Source: JAWLFI01 sp964627995 (GTDB lineage Bacteria; Bacteroidota; Bacteroidia; Chitinophagales; Saprospiraceae). From it: a DNA stretch of 64,000 nt. The DNA lies in contig CAZVLN010000001.1 of assembly GCA_964627995.1 (NCBI GenBank), positions 62,001 through 126,000 of the forward strand, read 5' to 3'. The translations under genes and the position numbers were made by a program. Positions 43,926 through 52,731 of this stretch are shown here, one piece after another. The notes beneath the pieces are model-generated. The model saw only the letters and a list, made by a program, of their open reading frames with translations, did not search any database and had not been told where the DNA came from. Within the stretch, counting starts at the first letter, position 1. The number at the start of each line of letters is the position of its first letter.

Positions 43926-44771
43926 TTACATTTTATCCTTCCACATCGCAATATTCTGTTCGTTGCGCTTTACGTAAGTCTCATATCCAGCATCCATAGC
44001 CATCTGCTTAGACTTTTGTGCTGTTTGAATTGCACCTTTAAGATCACCTGTTTCAGCCTGAATTTTAGACTTAGCTAGTAAAGTCCAGAACTTAGGTTCA
44101 TCCATTTCCAAATGCTTATTAATCCACTCCAGCGCTTGATTGGGATCTTTACCCTCAGCCAAATAATATGTGGCTGCGTTGTAATAATCTCTGGCAGATG
44201 GTCCTGCCATCGCTGCCGCAATGCTCGCTTCTACGATATCATCTGTAAACACTGTAAATGGAACAATTACTTCTGTCTTTGCCCATCGTATATTCAATGT
44301 AGCAGAAGATGAAGTAAGATTATTTACTCCAATTGTGAAAGATTCAACAAATTTAGAATGATCTTGAGGCTTTGCAGTCACTCGTAAAGCATCTTTTGTC
44401 TCATCGTAATTTCCTGTTCCACCTTGTTCGGTATCGGTATTGAAAATGATGGTCCATTCTTCTTTACCAGGAATTGTAAATAAAGCATAAGATCCAGCCT
44501 CTAAAGTTTTACCTTCTATAACAACATCATCGGAAAACGTAACTTTAGTCGCTGAATTCGCGCCAGTTCGCCACAATTTGTCGAAAGGGACTAAATCGCC
44601 ATAAATCGTTCGCCCTTTAGCGCTTGGTCTGGAATACTCAAGGTGAACTTCTGTTAAACCCACCATTTGTTCCATTTTAGCTAAAGGTGAGGGAGCAGGA
44701 GTAGTAATTTGAGCTTCAATTGACCAACTTAATGTCAATATAAGTAGGAAAGAGAGTAAATAGCTTTTCAT
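43926..44771 (-). CDS. DUF2911 domain protein, exported
   Basis: 281 aa with a signal peptide (SYLLSFLLILTLSWSIEAQ). The N-terminal half is DUF2911: VHLEYSRPSAKGRTIYGDLV, FDKLWRTGANSATKVTFSDD and LEAGSYALFTIP. The C-terminal 100 residues are helical repeats with a TPR-like rhythm (RDYYNAATYYLAEG, ALEWINKHLEMD, AIQTAQKSKQMA). Domain function is unknown; probably periplasmic. Ends in a strong terminator; stand-alone gene. Confidence 0.9.
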   Translation of the reverse strand: MKSYLLSFLLILTLSWSIEAQITTPAPSPLAKMEQMVGLTEVHLEYSRPSAKGRTIYGDLVPFDKLWRTGANSATKVTFSDDVVIEGKTLEAGSYALFTIPGKEEWTIIFNTDTEQGGTGNYDETKDALRVTAKPQDHSKFVESFTIGVNNLTSSSATLNIRWAKTEVIVPFTVFTDDIVEASIAAAMAGPSARDYYNAATYYLAEGKDPNQALEWINKHLEMDEPKFWTLLAKSKIQAETGDLKGAIQTAQKSKQMAMDAGYETYVKRNEQNIAMWKDKM

Positions 44772-44860
44772 ATTATTTTCTATTTGATTTAAAATTTGTT
44801 AAAAGTACGCTTTTATACAGTAATTTAACACGGATAGAACATTATCGTTCAAAAAAGATT

Positions 44861-45847
44861 TCATTCTTTTGAGGAGGAATCGTCACTTTCTTTCCGGTTT
44901 GACAACTGTTTTTCTCTTATAGAAGGTAATGGTTGTTTGAGTTCAAATTTAGTAGATTCTTGCAGTTTGTTTTGCCAGTCCTCTAATTTTTTCATGCCTG
45001 TATCTTCCAAGACTCCTTTTTTGAGATCCATGGTTTTCAAAAACTCATCGGATAACTTCATGTAGTGTTCCATTTCTCCAACCTTACGACTCACATCATC
45101 AGCAATATCCTCTAAAGCTTCATTGAATTCCGTAGATGCACCTTTTTTATCGTCCAGAAGCTCCAAAGCAACTTCCATGGCCGAATGGGATGTTTGAATA
45201 GCATTGCGCTCCTTCCGCTTAAGTTCAAGTTGATCAGCCAGGTCGACAGACAGGTCGTGGGAATGCTTTTTCATCTTCGATAATCCTCTATATACATTTT
45301 TCATCCGCTCAAGTAGATTCGAAAGTTTTGTTGTTGAATCTTCAAGCCTGCCTGCCTTTCTTACCCATAAGGTGAATTCAGAATCATCACGAGCCTCTGG
45401 AGTTTCTGTTATCTTATCTCTCAATTTTCTTATTTCCCTTTTGTTTTCTACTATTTCCTCCTGCAGGACATGCATTTGACTATTCAATCGGTGCATTTGC
45501 CGATTCATCTTTGCTGTATTTTCACGCAATTCGACAATATAGTTTTCGAGTACTTCAATTGGATCTATGGTTACAAACCAAGAAGTAATATTACGTACCA
45601 TGCCATTGAAATAAGTCTGAGCAATAATTCTCATGGACCTATCGAAAAAGACAAATAAGAGCGATGCCAGGATCAGAAAAATAAAAGTTAGAAAAATTGG
45701 GTTTTGCATAAGATTCTGCAAGGAATCCAAAAAAAGGAAAATCAGGCCGCCGCTTAAAACTGCAAAAATAGTAAGCAGAATAAAGCGAACATACTGTTCA
45801 GGACGCTTTGAATTCCGACTGGATACCGAGCTTGGATCTTGATTCAT
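44861..45847 (-). CDS. membrane-anchored coiled-coil protein, PspA-like (paralogue of 27986-28957)
   Basis: About 328 aa from ATG 45847 (the open frame continues 15 codons upstream). Two hydrophobic segments (FILLTIFAVLSGGLIFLFLD and IFLTFIFLILASLLFVFFD) are followed by ITSWFVTIDPIEVLENYIVE, a coiled coil of about 140 residues, and TSHSAMEVALELL, LEDIADDVSRKVGEMEHYM, MDLKKGVLEDTGMKKLEDWQ, which align block by block with the protein at 27986. A Ser-rich tail ends the protein. Function unknown; a membrane-stress or scaffold role is inference from the PspA-like helical layout. Confidence 0.75.
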   Translation of the reverse strand: MNQDPSSVSSRNSKRPEQYVRFILLTIFAVLSGGLIFLFLDSLQNLMQNPIFLTFIFLILASLLFVFFDRSMRIIAQTYFNGMVRNITSWFVTIDPIEVLENYIVELRENTAKMNRQMHRLNSQMHVLQEEIVENKREIRKLRDKITETPEARDDSEFTLWVRKAGRLEDSTTKLSNLLERMKNVYRGLSKMKKHSHDLSVDLADQLELKRKERNAIQTSHSAMEVALELLDDKKGASTEFNEALEDIADDVSRKVGEMEHYMKLSDEFLKTMDLKKGVLEDTGMKKLEDWQNKLQESTKFELKQPLPSIREKQLSNRKESDDSSSKE

Positions 45848-45921
45848 GGAAACAAATTGATATACCTGCGATAATACAAAAAATATATGCATTTTTGTAG
45901 ATATAATACATACATGCTATA

Positions 45922-47187
45922 ATGAATAATTCTATTGGAATAGACTCAGAAATTGCTCGTCTTAGAAAAGTTATTGTACATAGACCGGATATCGGCATTG
46001 GGCGTATAAGCCCCAAACGCTCGGACGAACTGCTGTTTGATGACATTGTACATCTACCTAAAATGCAGGAAGAGCACGATCTTTTCGTTCAATTATTAGA
46101 GGCGTTTTTAGGCGAAAACAATGTCTTTGAAATTGAGGATTTGTTGGAAGAAACCTTAGATATATCACCTGAAGAGAAAGAAACACTCATCAATCGAGTA
46201 GTGCAGTTTGAGGAAGTACCGGAACATTATGGCGAGATGATGAGAGAGATGGGACATCGTGTATTAGCCCAGGTTTTGATTTCGGGGTATTTCCCGGGTG
46301 AGGATCTATACATGTTTGATCCTATTCCAAATTTTATTTTCACACGGGACATTGCCGTTACGCTGCCACAGCATATTATAATTACGAAGGCCTCGAAATT
46401 AGCGAGACAGAGAGAAAATTTACTCACGCGTTTTATATTCGCCCTACACACACAGTTCAAGACTCTTCAGAAAGAGGAGGGCATTATTAATTTGAACCTA
46501 ATCGACGAGTTTCCACCTTCCTCCAATGGAGAAGCTGTCTCTTTGGAAGGTGGAGACGTCATGATGATAAACAGAGATTATTTATTGATTGGTTGCTCGG
46601 AGCGAACCACTTCACATGCTTTTCAATCCCTTAAGAGAGAACTATTTCGTTTAAAGGCTGTAAAAAATGTGGTTCAAATCACAATTCCTGATGATCGGTC
46701 GTTTATGCACATCGACACCCTATTTACAAGAATAAACCACAAAGATGTCATAGCTTATAAACCCATCGTAGTAGACGGTTTGGCATCATTAGTTGATGTT
46801 TACGATGAAGATGGAGAATTTCGCTCTTATCCTTCCATTTATGAATTTTTTAAGAAGGAAATTGATCCGGACACGCGATTCATACTTTCGGGAGGTGGCG
46901 AAAGCCCCTACCAGGAAAGAGAGCAATGGACAGACTCCTGTAATCTGGTCGCATTAAAACCTGGAGTAGCTGTTGCATATGACCGCAATACAAAAACCTT
47001 GCAAGCACTACAAAAAAACGGGTATTCCATTCAATCAGCAAGGCAGGTAATAGAGGGTATTCAGGCAGGCAAAATAACCCCTGACGAGATCGAGAATACC
47101 ATTATCACCCTAGAATCTAGCGAATTATCCAGGGCTAGAGGTGGATCCCATTGTATGACATGTCCCATTTTGCGCGACGACCTTTAA
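45922..47187 (+). CDS. arginine deiminase family protein
   Basis: 421 aa of the ADI/GME fold. SEIARLRKVIVHRPD opens it, FTRDIAVTLPQH and SLEGGDVMMINRDYLLIG carry the Asp/Glu pair, SFMHIDTLFTRI the His-Asp, and the C-terminal RGGSHCMTCPI holds the probable nucleophile Cys411. These match arginine deiminase, which makes citrulline and ammonia. No carbamate kinase, ornithine carbamoyltransferase or arcD gene is nearby, so the pathway role is not fixed; peptidyl-arginine or other guanidino substrates are possible. It heads a run with the thioesterase (9-nt gap) and BrkB genes. Confidence 0.85.
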   Translation: MNNSIGIDSEIARLRKVIVHRPDIGIGRISPKRSDELLFDDIVHLPKMQEEHDLFVQLLEAFLGENNVFEIEDLLEETLDISPEEKETLINRVVQFEEVPEHYGEMMREMGHRVLAQVLISGYFPGEDLYMFDPIPNFIFTRDIAVTLPQHIIITKASKLARQRENLLTRFIFALHTQFKTLQKEEGIINLNLIDEFPPSSNGEAVSLEGGDVMMINRDYLLIGCSERTTSHAFQSLKRELFRLKAVKNVVQITIPDDRSFMHIDTLFTRINHKDVIAYKPIVVDGLASLVDVYDEDGEFRSYPSIYEFFKKEIDPDTRFILSGGGESPYQEREQWTDSCNLVALKPGVAVAYDRNTKTLQALQKNGYSIQSARQVIEGIQAGKITPDEIENTIITLESSELSRARGGSHCMTCPILRDDL

Positions 47188-47196
47188 AATGATACC

Positions 47197-47607
47197 ATGA
47201 TTGAGCATCGAGTACAAATACGCGTTAGATATGGTGAAACTGATCAGATGGGAGTGCTTTACTATGGTAATTATGCTCAATATTATGAAATTGGCAGAGT
47301 GGAAGCGCTTCGGGAATTAGGACTTGTTTATCGAGATTTAGAAATACAGCACGGAGTTATGTTGCCTGTTTATGAGGTGCATGCTCGCTTCCATGCTCCT
47401 GCAACCTACGATCAAAATTTAACACTCATTACTCAAATTCGTGAAAAACCCGGAACGAGAATTAAGTTTTTTCATGAATTGTATAGTCCCGATCTTAAAC
47501 ACTTGCATTCTGCTAAAGTTACCTTAGTGTTTTTTGATATAAAAAAGAAAAGACCTATACAAATGCCGTCATATGTTGAACAAATCATAGGCCCACATTT
47601 TGAGTAA
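47197..47607 (+). CDS. acyl-CoA thioesterase, YbgC/4HBT type
   Basis: 136 aa hot-dog fold. RVRYGETDQMGVLYYGNYAQYYE carries the catalytic Asp in the ETDxMG motif, and RVEALRELGL follows. The ORF has the usual length. YbgC-type enzymes hydrolyse short or medium acyl-CoA or acyl-ACP. In proteobacteria they sit with tol-pal genes, but not here. It is followed by the BrkB gene, whose start lies 7 nt past the stop. Confidence 0.9.
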   Translation: MIEHRVQIRVRYGETDQMGVLYYGNYAQYYEIGRVEALRELGLVYRDLEIQHGVMLPVYEVHARFHAPATYDQNLTLITQIREKPGTRIKFFHELYSPDLKHLHSAKVTLVFFDIKKKRPIQMPSYVEQIIGPHFE

Positions 47608-47614
47608 AGAGAAG

Positions 47615-48565
47615 ATGGATTGGGAAAGTTATTTACTGTCTAAGCCAAAAATAAGGTGGCTAGTCATTAAAGCTAAGACTACAAGTGTGGTTGGCTTAAG
47701 TGGTGTACCTATATATAATGTGATAAAGTTTATCATCCACGAATCAATAAATGACGACCTCATCACCAGAGCACGTTCTGTTGCATTTTCTTTCTTTTTG
47801 TCCATTTTCCCTTCTATCCTTATTCTTATTTCAGTTGGAGCATTACTGCCATTTGATTTGGTTCCCTGGTTACAATCAGTGCTAGGCGGCGTCCTGCCTT
47901 TGACAGCTGAAAATTTTCTTTTTGACGTGATTGGTGATTTAGAAAAACTACCGCATAGTGGTTTATTATCTATTGGTTTCTTATTGGCCATTTATTTCTC
48001 TAGTTCCGGAGTAAATACTTTGATGACCGGATTTCAGAAAAGTTATCCCTCTACATTTAAGGAGCGGTCCTGGATCAGGCATCAGTTTGTGGCCATCCTT
48101 CTTACTGGAGTTTTATTTTTAATGCTTATCGTAACTACACTCCTTCTACTCACAGGAAATTTTATAATTGCTTGGCTAGTCGACAAGGTCGAATTAGGAA
48201 TAGCTCCAACTATCCTAATTCAGCTATTAAAATGGATCATAATTGTAAGCTTATTCTATTCCATTATTGCTATGATTTATAAAATTGGACCCGCATTGAG
48301 GAAAAAATTTAAGTTCTTTTCTCCCGGCGCCTCTGTAGCGACTGTAATTACTATAGTAATTACGCTGGGATTTTCAGTCTATGTAAATAACTTTGGGACA
48401 TATAATAAACTGTATGGCTCGATTGGTGCGGTTATTGCCTTAATGGTCTGGCTTCAGTTGATATGCACAATTATCTTATTAGGATTTGAATTGAATGCAA
48501 GTATTGCTGTCAATAAGCAATTACGTGAGAAAATACGTGAGAAGAAAGATGTAGACAATGAATAA
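47615..48565 (+). CDS. YihY/virulence factor BrkB family membrane protein
   Basis: 316 aa from ATG 47615; an in-frame TTG at 47600 would overlap the thioesterase gene. DLITRARSVAFSFFLSIFP starts the family domain, followed by six membrane segments, with LYFSSSGVNTLMTGFQKSY-type features near residue 125 (YFSSSGVNTLMTGFQ) and SVYVNNFGTYNKLYGSIGAV near the end. Once misnamed RNase BN, the family's function is unsettled; it may be a permease. Last gene of the arginine deiminase-thioesterase-BrkB run, converging on folC. Confidence 0.88.
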   Translation: MDWESYLLSKPKIRWLVIKAKTTSVVGLSGVPIYNVIKFIIHESINDDLITRARSVAFSFFLSIFPSILILISVGALLPFDLVPWLQSVLGGVLPLTAENFLFDVIGDLEKLPHSGLLSIGFLLAIYFSSSGVNTLMTGFQKSYPSTFKERSWIRHQFVAILLTGVLFLMLIVTTLLLLTGNFIIAWLVDKVELGIAPTILIQLLKWIIIVSLFYSIIAMIYKIGPALRKKFKFFSPGASVATVITIVITLGFSVYVNNFGTYNKLYGSIGAVIALMVWLQLICTIILLGFELNASIAVNKQLREKIREKKDVDNE

Positions 48566-48575
48566 AGAACCCATC

Positions 48576-49910
48576 CTACTCACTAATTTGTCTACCAAAA
48601 TTTTCGAGCCACTCTCCCACTAAAAATATACTGCCTGTTATCAAAACGGCATCGAAAATACTTGCCTTTTTCAAAACCTTTCTATAAGCCTGAGTAATCC
48701 CTTGATGCCCTTCCGCTCTAAGACCATGTAGGGATTTTGCTTTATGCATATATTTGCTGTGGTGCATAGCTCGAGGAACATTAGCTTGAGTGAAATGGTA
48801 CTCCAAAAAAGGCGGAAGTTCAGGTAAGAGTTTATCCATATCTTTATCATTAGATACCGCAAGAATTACGAAATACCGTTCGGCGTCAATCTCAAGAAAA
48901 CTCTTAAATACAGACTGGATAGCAGCAATATTATGCGCTCCATCAAGAATGACAGGAGGTTTTTCCCTAACGATCTGCCACCGTCCTACCATACCGGAGG
49001 TTTTCCGAATTCGACTCAGTATTGATGAGCTTTGCCACTGGTTTTTGGAGAGATCATATTGAGAAGCAACCAATTCATATGAAGCTAAAGCGGTTCGTAG
49101 ATTTTCAAGCTGAAAGTCTCCATCCAAGTCTAAAAGGGCTGAAAAAGTGCTTTCCCCTGGTCTTTTGATATCTACCCACTGACCTGTAATATATGAATCA
49201 CTAAAATTTTGCGATGCTCTTTGGACAGAAAACAGCTTCTCAGCCAAGAAAAGGGGCGATTTCATTGAGGCTGCCTTTTCCTTAGCCATTTCAAAGTATT
49301 CTGAAGAATTTTCACCTAGAAGTACTGGGACTTCAGACTTTACGATTCCCAATTTTTCCGACGCAATTTTAGGAATGGTATTACCCAGCATAGCCTGGTG
49401 ATCCCATGACACATTGGTGATCACAGACAATATGGGTTTAATGATATTAGTAGAATCAAGCCGCCCGCCAAGCCCCGTTTCTATGATTGCGATATCCGGT
49501 CGATGCCGATCGAAGAAAAATAGGGAAAGTGCAAAAGACCATTCAAAAAAAGAAGGTTGAACCTCTGAAAAAACATCTTTATATTCGGTTACAAACTCAA
49601 TGACTTCAGTTTCTGAAATAGTCTTGGAATTGAGTCGTATTCGCTCTTTGAAATCTATATAATGGGGTGAAGTGTATAATCCAACGTCAAGACCAGCATC
49701 TTGAAGTAAGGCAGAAAGTATATGAGAAACTGAGCCCTTGCCATTTGTACCCGCAATATGAATCATAGGGACAGAAAGCTGTGGGTCTCCCATCATTTCG
49801 CATAAGCTGCGAATATTTGTCAAATCCTTTTTGAAAGCACGAGTACCTACACGTTGATACATCGGCAATTGGGAAAAAAGATATTGAGTTACCTCCTGGT
49901 AGGTCTTCAT
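48576..49910 (-). CDS. folC: bifunctional folylpolyglutamate/dihydrofolate synthase
   Basis: A 444-aa Mur-ligase-like ATPase. The P-loop is IHIAGTNGKGSVSHILSALL near residue 46. Following motifs are YTSPHYIDFKERIRL, IETGLGGRLDSTN and TNVSWDHQAMLGNT. The C-terminal domain holds LDGAHN. It adds glutamate to folates and can form dihydrofolate. The gene is last in the exbB-exbD-exbD-tonB-folC run, 16 nt after tonB; this link of folate to Ton energy transduction recurs in Bacteroidota but probably without functional meaning. Confidence 0.95.
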   Translation of the reverse strand: MKTYQEVTQYLFSQLPMYQRVGTRAFKKDLTNIRSLCEMMGDPQLSVPMIHIAGTNGKGSVSHILSALLQDAGLDVGLYTSPHYIDFKERIRLNSKTISETEVIEFVTEYKDVFSEVQPSFFEWSFALSLFFFDRHRPDIAIIETGLGGRLDSTNIIKPILSVITNVSWDHQAMLGNTIPKIASEKLGIVKSEVPVLLGENSSEYFEMAKEKAASMKSPLFLAEKLFSVQRASQNFSDSYITGQWVDIKRPGESTFSALLDLDGDFQLENLRTALASYELVASQYDLSKNQWQSSSILSRIRKTSGMVGRWQIVREKPPVILDGAHNIAAIQSVFKSFLEIDAERYFVILAVSNDKDMDKLLPELPPFLEYHFTQANVPRAMHHSKYMHKAKSLHGLRAEGHQGITQAYRKVLKKASIFDAVLITGSIFLVGEWLENFGRQISE

Positions 49911-49926
49911 AATATTAACTTCGATT

Positions 49927-50802
49927 CTACTTTAACCTAAAATCGATAGTTATTGTTCCGCATTGACGCTCAAGTGTTCCTTCAGTAAATCTAAATTTAC
50001 GGGCTGAATTTTCTGCAATTCTTCGCAAATCAGAATCTGTGGTGGTTGATCCTCTTTGCGTATAATCTGCTGATACCACATTTCCTTCAGCGTTGACACA
50101 TACCTTGACAACCACCCGTCCTGCTTTCTGAGTTTGGTCCCTAATTGCGGGTTCAAAAGCAACACCACGATCACTTAGTCCACCTCCTATTTTGCCCTTA
50201 CCTGTGCTTATCCCTTTCAGTTTTTCTGCATTGGGATCTCCCTTCTCATCACCCTCGCTACCGGGCTTATCTGTAGAGCCTTTACCTTCCCCCTTAAACG
50301 CCTCACTAAAGCCTGATTTTGAGGCTTCATACTCTTTTTGTTTTTGCTTTCGCTCTGCTTCCTCTTGTTTTTTCCTCATAGCTTCAGCCTCAGCTTTTTT
50401 CTTAGCCTCACTTTGCTGTTTTGCTTTCTCTGCCTGCTCTTTAATTTTCACATCTGAATCATCCTCAGTCAACACTTTTTCCTCTGGCTTCAAACGCGAA
50501 GCCTCGGTTTCTTTTTGTACTTCTTCCTGGACTTCCGGCTGTTTTTCAGGTTCTTCTTCATTGACTGGCGGCTCAGGAGTTATCTCTTCGCTTTTCTGTG
50601 TTTGAGGTGCATCCTGACCGCTCCCTTGATCGGGTGCGCCAAAATTAACTAGAATCCCTTCTTTCTCTGGTGGAGGATCCGGATAGGTCATTAGCGGGAG
50701 TAGGGCAATTAAAAACAAGACTACATGAACCCCTATACTGAAGTACAACCCTCGTTTTTTATTTTGCTCCTCTACCTCATTGTTTTCTTCCGACTTATTC
50801 AT
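49927..50802 (-). CDS. tonB: TonB family energy transducer
   Basis: 291 aa. One N-terminal membrane anchor (YFSIGVHVVLFLIALLPLM). A long periplasmic linker rich in Glu, Lys, Gln and Pro includes a Lys/Glu/Ala helix (QSEAKKKAEAEAMRKKQEEA). The C-terminal TonB domain is short: GRVVVKVCVNAEGNVVSADY followed by ARKFRFTEGTLERQCGTITI. Two Cys in this domain (VCVN and QCG) may form a disulphide. It transfers proton-motive force from ExbB/ExbD to outer-membrane receptors. Fourth gene of the operon. Confidence 0.92.
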   Translation of the reverse strand: MNKSEENNEVEEQNKKRGLYFSIGVHVVLFLIALLPLMTYPDPPPEKEGILVNFGAPDQGSGQDAPQTQKSEEITPEPPVNEEEPEKQPEVQEEVQKETEASRLKPEEKVLTEDDSDVKIKEQAEKAKQQSEAKKKAEAEAMRKKQEEAERKQKQKEYEASKSGFSEAFKGEGKGSTDKPGSEGDEKGDPNAEKLKGISTGKGKIGGGLSDRGVAFEPAIRDQTQKAGRVVVKVCVNAEGNVVSADYTQRGSTTTDSDLRRIAENSARKFRFTEGTLERQCGTITIDFRLK

Positions 50803-50863
50803 TGTCCTAAATTTAAAATATAACGAATCTCACAGCCCGCCTCGTGTAATATACAGAAGATAA

Positions 50864-51253
50864 TTACTGGTCAGGTTCCGCCAAAACTGTATTCACCTTA
50901 TATTTAAATGCTAAATCCATCACCCGAACAACATGTTGATTTTCTGTTTTGGGATGTGGTGCTATTGTCAAGTTCTTCCCCGACCGTGATAATGATCGAA
51001 TTTGTTGCTCCAGTTGATCATCTGCTACTCGACCTCCATTAAAGACATAAGTGCCATTCGACTGAATCACTAATTTATTGGGCCGGGTTATAGATTGAGA
51101 AGAACCGGTCGATGATGGCAACTTCAAATTTAGGGCATTTGGAATGACCATTGAAGAAGTCAACATGAAAAAGATCAATAACAGAAATATGATATCTGTC
51201 AATGAAGACATGCTAAATTCTGCAGAGACTCTTGATTTTTTTTTAAGTGCCAT
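50864..51253 (-). CDS. exbD: ExbD/TolR biopolymer transport protein (second copy)
   Basis: 129 aa. A single membrane segment after SRVSAEFSMSSLTDIIFLL carries the conserved Asp used in proton transfer. The periplasmic part ends in VMDLAFKYKVNTVLAEPDQ. The first 34 residues are nearly identical to the neighbouring exbD copy (SAEFSMSSLTDIIFLLLIFF shared), while the periplasmic halves differ. Works with ExbB as the Ton motor. The two-ExbD arrangement lets different ExbD chains assemble on one ExbB pentamer; that is inference. Confidence 0.93.
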   Translation of the reverse strand: MALKKKSRVSAEFSMSSLTDIIFLLLIFFMLTSSMVIPNALNLKLPSSTGSSQSITRPNKLVIQSNGTYVFNGGRVADDQLEQQIRSLSRSGKNLTIAPHPKTENQHVVRVMDLAFKYKVNTVLAEPDQ

Positions 51254-51265
51254 ATATTTTGTCCC

Positions 51266-51661
51266 TTATTTGATGGGTTGTGTAGCTATAATTGCCCGGC
51301 ATTTCAAGTTATTCGCTATTTTCATTAATGCAGAGACCTTTTCCCATGATACCCCCCGCTCCGCTGCGATAGTTAGCGTAGCCTTATCCGGATACTTTGA
51401 CTCAGCGATAAGACCTTTAACCTCACTTTGAATATAGCGGAAATCAATTTCCTTTCCATTGAGCTGATAAACACCCTCCGGACTTATCTGAACGATAACA
51501 TCAGATGGTGCAATCGTTTTAGCATCAGCTTCCGGTAAATCCACGCGTATTTGAACTAAAGATGAGGTTAGCATGAAAAATATCAATAACAAAAAAATGA
51601 TATCTGTTAAAGAAGACATGCTAAACTCTGCTGAAACCTTACTTCTACTCTTAAGACCCAT
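51266..51661 (-). CDS. exbD: ExbD/TolR biopolymer transport protein (first copy)
   Basis: 131 aa, same membrane segment as the other copy with the critical Asp in SLTDIIFLLLIFFMLTS. The periplasmic half (VQIRVDLPEADAKTIAPSD, ATLTIAAERGVSWEKVSAL) is diverged from the second copy. It follows exbB with no spacer (stop and start 1 nt apart) and precedes the second exbD by 12 nt. Tandem duplication with later divergence. Confidence 0.93.
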   Translation of the reverse strand: MGLKSRSKVSAEFSMSSLTDIIFLLLIFFMLTSSLVQIRVDLPEADAKTIAPSDVIVQISPEGVYQLNGKEIDFRYIQSEVKGLIAESKYPDKATLTIAAERGVSWEKVSALMKIANNLKCRAIIATQPIK

Positions 51662-51662
51662 T

Positions 51663-52355
51663 TTATGCAGGTTCTTGAAGTAAGTCGAGAAATTCCATTG
51701 TACTCGACTCCATTTTAAAAATCACCTTTTCTATACTGGCTACTAAAATATTGTATCCCACAAATGCAAGAATTCCAATAAACAGACCAAAAGCGGTTGT
51801 TATTAAAGCCTGGTAGATTCCCCCAGCCAAAACATCAGGCGTTACATTTTCCTCCGTAGCCATGGTGAAAAATGCTAGAATCATACCCGTAACAGTTCCA
51901 AAAAAACCAATCATTGGGGCAGCTCCGGCGATACTCGCTAGAGTAGACAAATTCTTCTCTAATTTAAAAACTTCTAGATTCCCCACATTTTCTATTGAGG
52001 CATTTATATCGCGTAATGGCTTCCCGATCCTTTGCAAACCTTTCTCAACCATCCGAGCTACCGGCGAATTATTATTTGCGCACAGGGCTTTCGCTGCGGA
52101 TATATTTCCATTTTGAACATTCGTTCGAATATTATTCATGAAGCTCTGGTCAATTTTGGCCGCCTTTTTTATGGTCAAATAACGCTCAATAAATATATAT
52201 GAAGCAATCACAGAAAGAATCAGAAGGACACCCACTATGATTACACTCAGTATTCCTCCCTTGAGTATAATGTCTAAAAAGCTTGTCGCAGCAAGACCAC
52301 CCTCTCCTGTCGCTGCGGTGTCTACAGCATTTTGAAATAAAAATATTGCCTTCAT
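51663..52355 (-). CDS. exbB: ExbB/TolQ/MotA family proton channel protein
   Basis: 230 aa with three membrane segments: GGILSVIIVGVLLILSVIAS, AGAAPMIGFFGTVTGMILAF and IYQALITTAFGLFIGILAFV. The GFFGTVTGM block and the Thr/Ala-rich third helix are conserved in ExbB. It forms the pentameric channel of the TonB motor. First gene of the operon. A hairpin TGAGCC-TTTAAC-GGCTCA at 52396-52413 lies in its upstream region. Confidence 0.93.
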   Translation of the reverse strand: MKAIFLFQNAVDTAATGEGGLAATSFLDIILKGGILSVIIVGVLLILSVIASYIFIERYLTIKKAAKIDQSFMNNIRTNVQNGNISAAKALCANNNSPVARMVEKGLQRIGKPLRDINASIENVGNLEVFKLEKNLSTLASIAGAAPMIGFFGTVTGMILAFFTMATEENVTPDVLAGGIYQALITTAFGLFIGILAFVGYNILVASIEKVIFKMESSTMEFLDLLQEPA

Positions 52356-52731
52356 TTGCGTCAGATTTCAATTTTCTCGATTTAAAAAGATAATGTGAGC
52401 CTTTAACGGCTCAAAAAGTGAAACTCGTATATAATTCAAATATATTAAAGAAATTCTTTATTTGATAACAATCATCAGCAAATGTTTTACGCAAGTCAAA
52501 AAAGTAAACGGCTTAAGCAATTTTTGTTTGCAAATCAATTGGTCACACTTTTTTGAAAACACACTCCTAAGCTATATTTTTTTGTTAATCAATGACTTCC
52601 AGTGAATAAAAAAATTATAAGCTGGAGGCTGGCCAAAGTACCTTTCGAATTGAAGAGATTCATCAATCGCAACCCATCTAAGAAATAGATAATTATTTCG
52701 TACATTAAGGTCGTACTAATTAAAAATTCAT
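52356..52731. promoter_or_regulatory. divergent regulatory region between exbB and fadN
   Basis: 376 bp, strongly AT-rich, between two diverging operons, so it must hold both promoters. A perfect 6-bp stem TGAGCC-TTTAAC-GGCTCA lies at 52396-52413, about 41 nt upstream of exbB. The T-run is on the wrong side for a terminator in either direction, so it may be a leader hairpin or operator. No ORF and no clear TAnnTTTG with a spaced TTG was found. Confidence 0.4.

Noticed and set aside
50192..50605. 137-codon Ser/Phe-rich open frame opposite tonB
   Set aside because: It is the antisense of the Lys/Glu-rich TonB linker, which always gives Phe/Ser-rich frames.
52396..52413. hairpin TGAGCC/GGCTCA as a terminator
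   Set aside because: It lies upstream of both diverging genes and its A/T run is on the wrong side for termination of either.
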